DNA from: G965233625 sp965233625
GTDB lineage: Bacteria > Planctomycetota > Planctomycetia > Pirellulales > Pirellulaceae
NCBI GenBank assembly: GCA_965233625.1
Contig: OZ247499.1
Location: 4,774,001-4,838,000, forward strand
Length of the DNA: 64,000 nucleotides
Direction of reading: 5' to 3'
The notes below the pieces were generated by a model. It was not told the origin of the DNA, did not search any database, and saw only the letters and a program-made list of their open reading frames with translations. How positions within the stretch are numbered: position 1 is the stretch's first letter; each line of letters begins with the position of its first letter. Shown here in pieces: positions 25,619 through 34,645 of this stretch. Both the position numbers and the translations under genes were made by a program.

Positions 25619-26736
25619 CTTATCTGTGACACTCGACCGGCAAGCACCAATGCCAAGCCGGCGGGGTTTGCCGGCAGGGGCGAAGCTAAACTAGCCGCCA
25701 GACTTTCACCCAACCGGCGGCGGAATACGGGCAGTTCCAGAATCAACGGCAGATTGTCGTCGCCCGTCGCGGGCGGCGGCGCCAGGTGCACGGCTGAAGT
25801 AAGTTCCGGCGCCGGCGTGAGCACGTTGCGCGGCAGGCTGGTGCTAACCACCCGGCAGCCGCAGGCCGCGGCTTCAATCAAAGGCGCGATGCCCCCCGCG
25901 GCGAATACGGGCGACACAATCGTGTGGCATTGCTGCATCAGACTGGCCCGTTGCGCGGCGGATAACCGTCCGTGATACTGGATCAGCTGCGGCAGTGTTT
26001 CCATATGCCGCAAGAGCGAGTCGCGCTGCCGGCCTTCGCCATCGCCGGTCACATGCAACTTCACACCGGGAAACTCGCTGGCGATCTGCTCGACGGCGTC
26101 AATCAGCCAGGCCAGGCCGCCCGCCTGTTTTAACTCTCCGCAATACAAGACGGCGGTTCTATCCGTCGCCGCGGCGGGTGGACGGAAGCATGTATCCAGA
26201 CCGGTTTCCGCCACGCGGATCTGCTCTGGATTGGCGCCTGTTAGTTCTGGCAGAGTGGCGGCGGTTTGGGCGTCGAAGGCGATGATGCGGTCACACTGCT
26301 GACATGCCTGCTTTACCGCGGCAGCCAACGTGGCGTCTTCTTGCAGTTGTGGCAGTTCGTCGCCGTAGCACTGCGCGACCACGCGCGTCTGCAACTTCAG
26401 TTTTGCAACCTGCCGCGCAACAACCGCGGTCGTCAGCCCCAGAAGGTGTGTGTGAACCACGGCGGGCGCGATCTGCTCCAGCACGCCAGCAATCGCGTTT
26501 TCCCAGCCGGGGTCGCCTTCGGCAAAGGGTTGATCCTGGTGGTAGTAATGATGCACCCGCTCGGCCGGTAATCCGCCCGCCAGCGCGGCATTCGGCGCTG
26601 GGGGTGCTGCCTTTGGATGCAATACGTGGTGCTGCCAGCGGTCGGCGCCCGTCAGCCGCGCCAGGCAACTGGTCATTACGCCGGCTCCGGTGGCCTGTGG
26701 CAATCCAGGCAATATCTGTAGAACGCGTGCGGGCAT
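25603..26736 (-). CDS. Glycosyltransferase, GT4-like (GT-B fold)
   Basis: A 377-residue cytoplasmic glycosyltransferase. The N-terminal Rossmann half opens RVLQILPGLPQATGAGVMTS with VVHTHLLGLTTAVVARQVAK in the middle. The C-terminal half has AVLYCGELKQAGGLAWLIDA, VKLHVTGDGEGRQRDSLL and FAAGGIAPLIEAAACGCRVV, the E-x7-E-like donor-binding region of GT4 enzymes with the second Glu replaced or shifted. It transfers a sugar from a nucleotide donor to an unknown acceptor. There are no membrane spans. It stands alone on the minus strand and converges on the CE15-like gene with a 16-bp overlap. Confidence 0.82.
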   Translation of the reverse strand: MPARVLQILPGLPQATGAGVMTSCLARLTGADRWQHHVLHPKAAPPAPNAALAGGLPAERVHHYYHQDQPFAEGDPGWENAIAGVLEQIAPAVVHTHLLGLTTAVVARQVAKLKLQTRVVAQCYGDELPQLQEDATLAAAVKQACQQCDRIIAFDAQTAATLPELTGANPEQIRVAETGLDTCFRPPAAATDRTAVLYCGELKQAGGLAWLIDAVEQIASEFPGVKLHVTGDGEGRQRDSLLRHMETLPQLIQYHGRLSAAQRASLMQQCHTIVSPVFAAGGIAPLIEAAACGCRVVSTSLPRNVLTPAPELTSAVHLAPPPATGDDNLPLILELPVFRRRLGESLAASLASPLPANPAGLALVLAGRVSQISHFWA

Positions 26737-26837
26737 AGAAGGCGTTTACCGGGAACATCGCAAAGGTTGAAGCATCTGCACTGAAGTATGCAGAAACGCA
26801 CAGATGCGTCTACGGACAAGCTCGCATAAACAGTGAC

Positions 26838-28124
26838 TTAGCCTGCTTCGAAACCATCTGTACCCGGTTCGTCAGCTTCTTCACCCTCTTTGGCGTCTTC
26901 TCCAGCTTCTTCGTCTTGCCCTTTGTCGCGGTTGGCCCAGGCGTCGCGGGCGGCCTGCCGTTCTTTATCGTCGTCAAACGTCAGCGTGTGTACAGCAAAG
27001 ACGGTGTCCGGGTGCTTTGATACGCGGGGGAAGCCAAAATTCTTGGGGTCTTTGCCGTTGATGTGAATGATGGCGGCCAGCGCTACATCGCGCACCTGCG
27101 CCTGCCGGGTCTTACCGCCGGTGCGGTGGGTGTGGCAGACCGTGGCGTTGCTCATCTGCTTTTCGAGCAATGGCAGATCCGCTTTGTCGTTGTTGGCGGC
27201 GATGGCCAGGATGGCGCCGGAAAGAAGCGATGAGCTGCTGTTGCGTTTTACATAATCGCGGGCAATCTTCACGCCGACCGGCAGCTTATATCGCAGCGCG
27301 ATGCTCATCGTGTAGTAAGAGGTGTACGTCTCACCGCTGGCCTTCTCCAGCCACGACGAAAGCACCTTCTTCATCGGCACCGAGCGCTCACGCGTGTTGA
27401 ACATGGTCTGTGTGGTCGAGCGGCTGAGCACCGTGTAAATCTTGCTCAACGATTCGGGCGAAACGCCTGCGTTGGGATCGGCTGCCACCAGCAGCATGGC
27501 GGTGAAGGTCTTCCAGGTAAGCTCGCTGGAGTTGCTGGAATAAATCTGCGTGCGCATCTGATCCAGACGCGTGTTAAAAGACCGGGTCAGCTCCGTGCGG
27601 TCGGCAGCGGAAAGTTCATCCGATTCAGGCCGGATCATCTCCAGCAGTGACTGCTCGCTGCGATACATATCGACGTACATCTGCCGCGTCAACTTCGACG
27701 TGCCTGCAGTATCGCGGAACTGTTGCCAGCCTGGAAATTCGCCCGCACGTTTATCGTCGCCGTCGAGCAATGCCTGCAGCCGGGCTTCAATATCGCGCTG
27801 CGTGATGCCGCTTAGCAGGCGGTCGCAACGCATGCGGACTTCCAGCGGATTGATCCGCGCCAAACCGTCGCGGAGCGCCTGCTGCGCTTCAATGCCGCGC
27901 GCTTGCAGGAGTTCGGTCGCTTTCTGCCGCACCTTATAAGATTGATGCCCCAGACGCTTAACCAGTTCAGCGTCTGAGAACTGCGGCTCCGCCGGCGCCG
28001 GAGCGGGCGTCTTCGCCGGCAGCACGGGTTCGGGCGGTTCATCTGCGACAATTATGGCCGGCGTGCAGACGACGGTCACGAGAATTAAAGCGGATGTCAG
28101 CAGGTTATCCAGTCGCCAATGCAT
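26838..28124 (-). CDS. Secreted protein with an N-terminal HEAT-like repeat
   Basis: A 428-residue exported protein. The signal peptide starts MHWRLDNLLTSALILVTVVC and ends near IIVADE. ATG 28124 is chosen for it, with GAGG 10 nt upstream; the longer frame to 28265 adds residues without signal character. Residues about 45-90 carry a HEAT-like helical pair, LVKRLGHQSYKVRQKATELL then ALRDGLARINPLEVRMRCDR, a module frequent in planctomycete envelope proteins. The rest is mostly helical, with LPLLEKQMSNATVCHTHRTG and an acidic, Glu/Asp-rich C-terminus. A protein-interaction role is likely; no catalytic residues are recognised. Confidence 0.72.
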   Translation of the reverse strand: MHWRLDNLLTSALILVTVVCTPAIIVADEPPEPVLPAKTPAPAPAEPQFSDAELVKRLGHQSYKVRQKATELLQARGIEAQQALRDGLARINPLEVRMRCDRLLSGITQRDIEARLQALLDGDDKRAGEFPGWQQFRDTAGTSKLTRQMYVDMYRSEQSLLEMIRPESDELSAADRTELTRSFNTRLDQMRTQIYSSNSSELTWKTFTAMLLVAADPNAGVSPESLSKIYTVLSRSTTQTMFNTRERSVPMKKVLSSWLEKASGETYTSYYTMSIALRYKLPVGVKIARDYVKRNSSSSLLSGAILAIAANNDKADLPLLEKQMSNATVCHTHRTGGKTRQAQVRDVALAAIIHINGKDPKNFGFPRVSKHPDTVFAVHTLTFDDDKERQAARDAWANRDKGQDEEAGEDAKEGEEADEPGTDGFEAG

Positions 28125-28265
28125 CGGGCGTATTCCTCTTTCAAGCTTCTGGCAGCACAAAACCGCCGTCGTGCAGACACCCATTAAGGGGCAATTACAC
28201 ACAGAACGCAGCGCTTTAGCATAGCATATTGCCCGCAAAACGGTGTGATAATTGTGTGAACCCAC

Positions 28266-28892
28266 TTATGGAGCGCTTCCCGCAGACTCCCAATCCAGTA
28301 GCCCGTTGGGAAACTTCACCCGCGCGCCGCCAAGCGATTTCACACGTTGGCACTCCGCGTCGAACAATGGCCGGGACCTGCGTGTGTCGAACAAACCCTT
28401 GTTCTCCGTAAGTCCGATATATTCACCGAAGCTCTGCGATGCTTCGTCGAAGAACAAACCGCCAGAGAATGAGACAGTCTGGCGTGCCACTGACACGCTC
28501 CCATCCACACACGCCGGCGCCGCTGGATTCCAGACACGACGGGTCTCTACACGAGCGGCAGCAGCGCCGTACATCCACCTGGCGAAGAAGCCAGCCGGGC
28601 ACTTGTAGAGGGCATGGAAATCAAAAATCACCGTGCTGCTGCAATGCGCGCCGGACAGAAAGCTCATCAAACCGAGCTTGGTCTTATAGCTGATGTCGGA
28701 CACATCACTGATGAAGACGACCCACCGCCCGCCTTTATCGAAATAACTAGGCACCCGGAACGCTTTATCATTTCCATCGTCGATATACAGTTCTTTTTCG
28801 TACGCATGAACGGGGACGCCGTTAGCGTTGGCGAACTCGATCCACCGGGCAGCCAAAGCTGGACCGCACCGTACTCTTTGTGGTTCACACAT
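28266..28892 (-). CDS. Hypothetical protein coupled to msrA
   Basis: A 208-residue product with no motif I recognise and no signal peptide or membrane span. Clear globular-looking stretches include WIEFANANGVPVHAYEKELY and SYFDKGGRWVVFISDVSDIS. The cysteine count (six or so) is higher than in most neighbours. Its ATG at 28890-28892 lies 2 bp after the msrA stop, which suggests translational coupling. Base composition is slightly less GC-rich than the surroundings. Reality is supported by the spacing and by the lack of any competing frame; function unknown. Confidence 0.55.
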   Translation of the reverse strand: MCEPQRVRCGPALAARWIEFANANGVPVHAYEKELYIDDGNDKAFRVPSYFDKGGRWVVFISDVSDISYKTKLGLMSFLSGAHCSSTVIFDFHALYKCPAGFFARWMYGAAAARVETRRVWNPAAPACVDGSVSVARQTVSFSGGLFFDEASQSFGEYIGLTENKGLFDTRRSRPLFDAECQRVKSLGGARVKFPNGLLDWESAGSAP

Positions 28893-28894
28893 GC

Positions 28895-29368
28895 TTAGTG
28901 AATTCCGCAGGCGCCGCCGCCGTTCTTTTCGAAGTAGCGCTGGTGGTATTCTTCGCCGCGCCAGAAGGTGGGGGCGGCGGTTATTTCTGTGGTGATGGGG
29001 CGGTTGTAGCGGCCAGAGGCGTCGAGCTTTTCTTTCATCGCTGTGGCGGCGGCTTCCTGTTCGGCCGAGTGATAGAAGATGGCCGAACGATACTGCGTGC
29101 CAATGTCCGGTCCCTGGCGGTTGAGTGTGGTCGGGTCGTGCAGATTGAAGAAGACTTCCAGCAATTGCTCGTAGCTGATCTGCTCTGGGTCGTAATCCAG
29201 TTCCACCACTTCCGCGTGCCCGGTGGCGCCGGAGCAGACTTGCTTGTAAGTGGGGTTATCTGTTTCCCCGCCGGCGTAGCCTACTGCGGCATCGGTCACG
29301 CCTGCTGTGTTGCGGAAGGTTGCTTCCACCCCCCAGAAACAGCCTGCACCAAAGGTCGCCTTTGCCAT
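28895..29368 (-). CDS. msrA: Peptide methionine (S)-S-oxide reductase
   Basis: A 157-residue MsrA that reduces methionine-(S)-sulfoxide in oxidised proteins using thioredoxin. The catalytic motif GCFWG is at residues 9-13 with Cys10. VGYAGGETDNPTYKQVCSGA then TGHAEVVELDYDP are family hallmarks, as are DPTTLNRQGPDIGTQYRSAI and the end WRGEEYHQRYFEKN. The C-terminal Cys in GGGACGIH can serve as resolving cysteine. ATG 29368 is preceded by AAGGAG. A hypothetical gene follows at 2-bp spacing. Confidence 0.97.
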   Translation of the reverse strand: MAKATFGAGCFWGVEATFRNTAGVTDAAVGYAGGETDNPTYKQVCSGATGHAEVVELDYDPEQISYEQLLEVFFNLHDPTTLNRQGPDIGTQYRSAIFYHSAEQEAAATAMKEKLDASGRYNRPITTEITAAPTFWRGEEYHQRYFEKNGGGACGIH

Positions 29369-29513
29369 TTTAATCTCCTTCGTCTTTGATAGACGTGTCT
29401 GTTGCGCCGTCGTGTTGATTTTTAATCCGTGGTTGTTCGTCGTCCGGCCTTAGTATCTTAACAGTCACCTCTCTGGCGGGTAGGGATCGACGTTACTTCC
29501 GGGAGTACATCCA

Positions 29514-29543
29514 AAAAAACCGCCGCGCAAGAGCGCGACGGTT
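29514..29543 (-). terminator. Rho-independent terminator of the STN-protein pair
   Basis: The stem AACCGCCGCGC / GCGCGACGGTT (one mismatch) has a 4-nt AAGA loop. On the minus strand it is followed by TTTTT. It lies about 28 bp beyond the stop codon at 29572. Confidence 0.85.
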
Positions 29544-29571
29544 CAAGGTGTTTACAACGGTTGGGGCCGGA

Positions 29572-30255
29572 TTATCTGGCCGCGTTCTGCAGATCCGAGA
29601 GCAGGGCGAAGATCTGCTGCTGTGCGTCGTAGGTCTGACTGATGACCAGCAGGGAGCGCCCGTTCAGCGTCAACGATTTGATGCCCGCGGTTCCACCCGC
29701 ATCGGCCCACGAGCCCGGTGCGATCACGCCGGAAATGGTTTCGGCAAGCGTGGTTGCGGTGACCGGTTCTTCTGCGTTTTCGTCCTTTGTCAGCAGCGAC
29801 GTGATGTCGTACACCTGTGGCGTAAACGTCTGCGCGACAACCTGCGGCGTGGTGATCAACAGTGCCTCGTCTTTGATCATGTAGGCCAGCCCTTCGGCCT
29901 GTAACATCAGGTTCAGGGCCGATTGCAGCTTCATGCGTTTGCCGCTGAAGGTCAGCGCCGTGTCTTCTGAAATGTCGGCCGCCCGCAGTGCGCGGCTGTC
30001 GATCTGGATGGGGATGTTGTGCAGTTCTGCAATGAACAGCCGGCCATCGTTCAGCGGCGTGTCGATGAACTCCAGCGAGGTCTGGCTTTGCAGCGCCGCC
30101 ATAATGCGACTTTCCGCCTCGCCGGTCGAACGCATGATGCTATCGGGCTTCTTCGGCAGCGGCGCGGCGATCGGTTCGTCCGCAGCGGCGCGGCCTGCTG
30201 GCAACAACACGCAGACGCCTAGCAGGGCGAGCAAGGGTAGTGATTTAATGAGCAT
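29572..30255 (-). CDS. Secreted STN/secretin-N-like protein (shorter paralogue)
   Basis: A 227-residue exported protein with a signal peptide (LIKSLPLLALLGVCVLLPAG to ADE). The body has the STN/secretin N0 pattern: IMAALQSQTSLEFIDTPLND, then IPIQIDSRALRAADISED and LQSALNLMLQAEGLAYMIKD, followed by ALLITTPQV. A second half resembles an N1-type domain ending RSLLVISQTYDAQQQIFALL. Such modules are found in secretins and TonB receptors, where they gate or dock periplasmic partners. Here they occur without an outer-membrane barrel. It is a paralogue of the adjacent upstream gene, 38 bp away, and ends in a strong terminator. Confidence 0.78.
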   Translation of the reverse strand: MLIKSLPLLALLGVCVLLPAGRAAADEPIAAPLPKKPDSIMRSTGEAESRIMAALQSQTSLEFIDTPLNDGRLFIAELHNIPIQIDSRALRAADISEDTALTFSGKRMKLQSALNLMLQAEGLAYMIKDEALLITTPQVVAQTFTPQVYDITSLLTKDENAEEPVTATTLAETISGVIAPGSWADAGGTAGIKSLTLNGRSLLVISQTYDAQQQIFALLSDLQNAAR

Positions 30256-30293
30256 GGATTCTGTTCCTTTGAGAAGATGGTTGCAGCGAAACG

Positions 30294-31484
30294 CTATTTG
30301 CCGGCGGCGCCAAAGAATCCGCCCGCGTTGCCGCCTCCGCCGAAGCCGCCTCCTCCTCCTCCGCCCAGTCCACCACCGCCGCCGAAGCCGCCGCTACCAA
30401 CGCCAAAGCTCGAGCCGCCGCTGTAATAGCTGTTGGCTTCATCGCGCAACACCTGCATGCCATTCAGCAGGCTGACGACCTGCTTGTGTACGTCTTTGGT
30501 GTTGCGAACCACGACGGCGCCAGCCACTCCGGTCACGCTGTAGTCTTCCGCTTTCCAGCTGCGCGGTTCGACGCTTTTTTCGATCAGCTTGGCCAGGTCG
30601 GCGTCGCGGTCAATCTGGTTGGGGTCCAGCGGGTAAATCTTGAGGACCGCTCCGCTCTTATCAGCCGCGGGTTTTCCGGCTCCCATACCTTCACTGCCGG
30701 CGCCTTCATAGCCGCCGCCGGCTTCGCCGTTCGCCTTGGCTGGTTTCTTACCTGGCATCGCTGGCACGTCGCGCAGGGCGGCGAAGAAGTTGACCAGTTG
30801 CTCGTGAACGCCGTCTGTCTGACTGACCACCAGCAGGTTTTTGCCGGCTACGGTCAGACCTGTGATGCTGCCAGGGCCGCCAACTTCATCCCACGACTCC
30901 GGTTCGATGGTGCGGGTGATGGCGTCGATCATGCTGTCGTAATCGGCGCCTGGGCCCGCACCGCGATGCACCAGACCGCCGTCCTCCGCCGTCTCTTTCG
31001 TCAGATCGCCGACGGGATACATGCGTGTTGAGAGGTTGCCTTCTGCTTCTTCGTAGGTGGTGATCATCAACACCTCGTTGCGGATCATCCAGGTAAGATC
31101 CAGCGGTTTAAGCAGCAGCGCCAGGGCCGACCGCACGGTGATCTTATCGACGGAGAGCGTCACGGGGGTATCGCTGCCGATGCCAATCTCGTCCAGGGCG
31201 ATAGTGTCTAGCACAACATTAACGTTGCAGGTCTTCTTGAAGAAGGTGACGACGTCAGTCAGCGGAACTTCTTTGAACTCGATGGTGCATGGTTTGGCCA
31301 TCGCTTCCAGAATCTGCGCTTCGGCCTTGCGTGCGGCCGCCGTCTGTACTTTCCCACCTGCTCCACCAGTTGAACCGCCGCCACCGAACGGGGCCGCAAC
31401 ACCGCCAAACTGTGCCGCTGCCGGAGCAGCCGCGAAGAGCACCCCGGCGACGCACAACGCCAACGGTTTCAGTAACTGTTGCAT
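30294..31484 (-). CDS. Secreted STN/secretin-N-like protein with glycine-rich tail
   Basis: A 396-residue exported protein. ATG 31484, with GAGAGG 5 nt upstream, starts the signal peptide MQQLLKPLALCVAGVLFAAA. STN-like units follow: ILEAMAKPCTIEFKEVPLTD, LSVDKITVRSALALLLKPLD and VLMITTYEEAEGNLSTRMYP. A further N1-like unit contains LTVAGKNLLVVSQTDGVHEQ. The last 35 residues are almost entirely Gly with Phe and Ala (GGGGFGGGGNAGG type), a low-complexity tail that may be disordered. Together with the neighbouring paralogue it looks like a duplicated pair; neither has a secretin barrel. A structural or docking role in the periplasm is the best guess. Confidence 0.78.
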   Translation of the reverse strand: MQQLLKPLALCVAGVLFAAAPAAAQFGGVAAPFGGGGSTGGAGGKVQTAAARKAEAQILEAMAKPCTIEFKEVPLTDVVTFFKKTCNVNVVLDTIALDEIGIGSDTPVTLSVDKITVRSALALLLKPLDLTWMIRNEVLMITTYEEAEGNLSTRMYPVGDLTKETAEDGGLVHRGAGPGADYDSMIDAITRTIEPESWDEVGGPGSITGLTVAGKNLLVVSQTDGVHEQLVNFFAALRDVPAMPGKKPAKANGEAGGGYEGAGSEGMGAGKPAADKSGAVLKIYPLDPNQIDRDADLAKLIEKSVEPRSWKAEDYSVTGVAGAVVVRNTKDVHKQVVSLLNGMQVLRDEANSYYSGGSSFGVGSGGFGGGGGLGGGGGGGFGGGGNAGGFFGAAGK

Positions 31485-32000
31485 GATTTCCTCTCCTCCT
31501 CTTAGTAGGCAGGTTGCAGCCCTGCCGCCCCTGTAATGTTCTGTTCCTCGCTGCAGGCTTTTCTCAATCCCGCTGCCTCCGGGTCCCATTGGGCGGACGC
31601 CCACCCGGTTGAGGCTCGTTCCCATAGATCAGCATGGCAACTCCGTAGGTCAGGCGCCTGCCTGACAACGCAACGGTATCCACCCCAGACCACTACCGGG
31701 GTTGGGATAATGCACGCGTGACAATTAGCGGTAGCAGACCCACGCCGGATGATAGACAGTGGCCGCTTTGACGCGTTGTCCCGCCAAAGTTGTTGTCCGA
31801 TGCGAAATGTAGGAAAATGGATGAGAAAAGTAGCTGGCCAGCTACCCGGATATTGTGCGCCAACTCTTTGCTTTTCTCAAACAATATCTACAGAAAAAGA
31901 TAAGCCAGTCACGGTTGTGAGTTACTGGCCAGAAGAAGAACACGCGTTAACCGCCCAGGTTTTGCACGGTTCTGATCAGGTGACCAAAAAGACTCTCTGG
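31485..32000. other. Divergent intergenic region with a repeat and a perfect 16-bp palindrome
   Basis: This 516-bp region separates the minus-strand STN genes from the plus-strand cytochrome gene. It holds a copy of the GTAGGTCAGGCGCCTGCCTG repeat at about 31644-31672 (family also at 51446-51600 and 53381-53622). At 31830-31845 it has GTAGCTGGCCAGCTAC, a perfect 16-base palindrome in a local AT-richer patch, suggestive of an operator for a dimeric regulator. No convincing gene is present. Confidence 0.5.
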
Positions 32001-33383
32001 ATGTCTACCATGCAACTCCCGCAATCTCTGTTAACGCCCGTTGTGCTCTTTACATGCATCCTGCTGGCACAGCCCCTGCAAGCTGCAGAACCGGCGCCGC
32101 AGCGCGGTTACGAGTTGCTGACGACCAAGGAGTATCTGCCGCCGGACTTCGAGCAATCGACCTTCGAGGAAATCTGGCAGGTCTGGCCTGAACCCCTACG
32201 GTCCAAGGCCCGCAAAGCAACACCCGCAGAGCGGTGGCGGATGGCGTTTGAGCGGTACGGCCTAACGGTGCGGCCCGGCGACGAAGCCAAAGAGAAGCCC
32301 CGCCCGCTGCAATATGTGGTGAGCCAACAGGGCCAGTGGACGATGAACTGTTTTGCCTGTCACGGCGGGAAACTGCCGGTGGAAGATGGCGCCACCTACC
32401 CCGGTTCGCCCAATACGGGCTACATGCTGCAGACATTTTCAGAAGATATCCGCGCCACAAAACTCAAGCAGGGTAAGAAGCTGACGCGGATGGACATGGG
32501 CTCGTTGTTCCTGCCGCTGGGTGGCAACCGGGGCGTGACCAACGCCGTTGTTTTCGGCGCCTTGCTGATGAATTACCGCGATGCGGATCTGAAAGTCGTC
32601 ACCCGGCCGATGCCCAAGATTGTGCATCACGATATGGACGCTCCGCCGTGGTGGCACTTCAAAAAGCGGTCGCACATTTATATCGACGGCTTCGCACCCA
32701 AAGGGCACCGCGGACTGATGCAATTCATGCTGGTGCGTGAAAACGGCGCTGAAAAATTCCGCGAGTGGGAAGAAGACTTCCGCAACGTGTACGCCTTTAT
32801 CGACAGTGTCAAACCACCCGCTTACCCGTTTGAAATCGATCAAAAGCTTGCCACAGCCGGGCAGAAGGTGTTCAACCAGAACTGCGCCACCTGCCACGGA
32901 ACCTATGGCGAAGATCCGCAGTATCCCAACAAGATTGTGCCTATTGATGAAGTTGGAACCGACGCGACCCGCTTGTACGCGCTGACAGTTCCGCACCGCA
33001 AACATTACGGCAAGAGCTGGTTTACGGATTACGGGAAAGACGGCATCCGCGCCGATCCGGGCGGCTATTTGGCGCCGCCGCTCGACGGCGTGTGGGCTTC
33101 GGCGCCTTATCTGCACAACGGCAGCGTGCCGACGCTGCATCATCTGTTCTATCCGGACGAGCGGCCGAAGGTCTGGAAACGCAGCAGCGCGAAGTACGAC
33201 CAGCAGAAGCTGGGCTTCACTGTGCAGACGCTGGATAAACTTCCGGCAGGACTCAGCACTAAGGCGAAACGCGAATACTTTGACACGTCGCTCAAAGGGA
33301 AAGACGCGGGCGGGCACACGTTTCCGGCGGAACTTGCGGAGGATGAAAAGAAGGCGCTGCTGGAATATCTCAAGACGCTGTAA
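32001..33383 (+). CDS. Exported dihaem c-type cytochrome
   Basis: A 460-residue protein with signal peptide (MQLPQSLLTPVVLFTCILLA to LQAAEP). Two haem-attachment sites are visible: NCFACHG at 117-121 and NCATCHG at 295-299. Distal Met candidates follow each. The C-terminal region GGYLAPPLDGVWASAPYLHN GSVPTLH is shared with dihaem cytochromes related to the cytochrome-c peroxidase/thiosulfate dehydrogenase groups. It probably transfers electrons in the periplasm; an enzymatic peroxidase function is possible but not shown. The frame is open back to 31749, but only the part from ATG 32001 (or 32010) has signal-peptide character. It converges on the RsbU-type gene with an 11-bp gap. Confidence 0.85.
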   Translation: MSTMQLPQSLLTPVVLFTCILLAQPLQAAEPAPQRGYELLTTKEYLPPDFEQSTFEEIWQVWPEPLRSKARKATPAERWRMAFERYGLTVRPGDEAKEKPRPLQYVVSQQGQWTMNCFACHGGKLPVEDGATYPGSPNTGYMLQTFSEDIRATKLKQGKKLTRMDMGSLFLPLGGNRGVTNAVVFGALLMNYRDADLKVVTRPMPKIVHHDMDAPPWWHFKKRSHIYIDGFAPKGHRGLMQFMLVRENGAEKFREWEEDFRNVYAFIDSVKPPAYPFEIDQKLATAGQKVFNQNCATCHGTYGEDPQYPNKIVPIDEVGTDATRLYALTVPHRKHYGKSWFTDYGKDGIRADPGGYLAPPLDGVWASAPYLHNGSVPTLHHLFYPDERPKVWKRSSAKYDQQKLGFTVQTLDKLPAGLSTKAKREYFDTSLKGKDAGGHTFPAELAEDEKKALLEYLKTL

Positions 33384-33394
33384 ACCGCGCCCCG

Positions 33395-34645
33395 CTACTG
33401 CGTCTTAAGCACCATCAGCGTGATATCGTCGTTCTGGCTGTCCTGCCCGGTATGGCGTTGCACATCCGCGTAAACGGCCTGGATAATCTCTGCCGCGGGC
33501 CATTTCTGATTGGAGTCGACCACCTCCAGCAGCCGCTCGATCCCATACGGACGGCCGTGACGGTCCACGGCTTCGGCGATGCCATCGGTGTGAAACACCA
33601 GGATATCGCCCGCGTGCAGCGCAACTGGCTGCGATGCGGGAAACTCAATATCAAACTCAATGCCCAGCGGGCAGGTCGCGCGCTGCAGCGTTTCTATTTC
33701 GCCACCTGCGCGCAGCAGATGCGATTCGTGCCCGGCGCCACAGTAGGTGAAGGTGCGGTCCTGAATGTTCAGGTCCGCCAGAAACAGCGAGATCAACCGC
33801 TCGTGACGGGTGTCGACAGTGATAAAGTTGTTGACTGCGCCAAGTAGCTCTGGCAACGAGGGCAGGTGCCCCTGCAGCCCGCGCAGATAAGACCGCACCG
33901 CGGACATAATCAACGCCGGGCCAATGCCGTGCCCGCCTACATCGGCGATCAGCAATCCCACGCGACCGGGGTTCTGCGTGTTCTCTGGCGTAAAATGGCT
34001 GATTAGATAATCGTAGAAATCGCCGCCCGTTTCGTCCGCGGGGAACGACCGCGCCGCGAGGTCGAAACCGGGAATCCGCGGTGTTTCCGCAGGGAACAGA
34101 TTCTCTTGAATATGCTTGGCCAATAGCGAAGCATCCAGCCGACGTTGTAGCTCCCGTGCGGTCAGTTTCACATCTTCCTGTAACCGGCGGCGCTCGATGG
34201 CGAAGCTGAGGGACTTCTCCAGGTTGTACGACTGAAAATCGCCCTTCACCAGATAATCCTGGGCGCCGAACTGCACGGCCTTCATCGCCATCTCACGGTC
34301 GTCCAGACCACTAAGAATGACCACGGGCAACTTGGGAGCGGCGAACGTCACCCTCTCAAAGGTTTCCAGCCCATCGCTATCGGGAAGCGAAAGGTCCACT
34401 ACCAGTAGATGATATTCACCGCCGGTAGCAAGCAGCTTGACCCCCTCGTGCAGTGTCGGGACAACTTCGACTTCGAACTTCGTGTACTCGGTGTTCGAGA
34501 GCGTTTCGCAGAAGTACAACGCATCCAGCGGGTTATCCTCAAAGAGCAACAACCGGCAGGCCTTCATGGAAAGATTGCGCAGATGGCCGCCCGGCGCGTT
34601 AGACGCAGCAATCGCCTCCAGATATGCATCGCGATCGGTGGACAT
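33395..34645 (-). CDS. Response regulator with PP2C/SpoIIE (RsbU-type) phosphatase output
   Basis: A 416-residue cytoplasmic signalling protein. The receiver domain covers about residues 28-150: LLLFEDNPLDALYF has the acidic pocket, HLLVVDLSLPDSDGLETF has the phospho-acceptor Asp84, and VVILSGLDD and DYLVKGD supply the Thr/Ser and Lys positions. A short helical linker leads to the SpoIIE-like PP2C domain from about residue 200: FPADETGGDFYDYL, LLIADVGGHGIGPALIMSAV and ILVFHTDGIAEAVDRHGRPY, with metal-binding aspartates intact. Phosphorylation should control dephosphorylation of an anti-anti-sigma (STAS) protein, as in RsbU. No histidine kinase or STAS gene is next to it. ATG 34645 is preferred over the TTG at 34654. 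Confidence 0.92.
   Translation of the reverse strand: MSTDRDAYLEAIAASNAPGGHLRNLSMKACRLLLFEDNPLDALYFCETLSNTEYTKFEVEVVPTLHEGVKLLATGGEYHLLVVDLSLPDSDGLETFERVTFAAPKLPVVILSGLDDREMAMKAVQFGAQDYLVKGDFQSYNLEKSLSFAIERRRLQEDVKLTARELQRRLDASLLAKHIQENLFPAETPRIPGFDLAARSFPADETGGDFYDYLISHFTPENTQNPGRVGLLIADVGGHGIGPALIMSAVRSYLRGLQGHLPSLPELLGAVNNFITVDTRHERLISLFLADLNIQDRTFTYCGAGHESHLLRAGGEIETLQRATCPLGIEFDIEFPASQPVALHAGDILVFHTDGIAEAVDRHGRPYGIERLLEVVDSNQKWPAAEIIQAVYADVQRHTGQDSQNDDITLMVLKTQ

Noticed and set aside
31749..32000. N-terminal extension of the cytochrome gene
   Set aside because: The extension has no signal-peptide or domain features and would place the true signal peptide in the interior.
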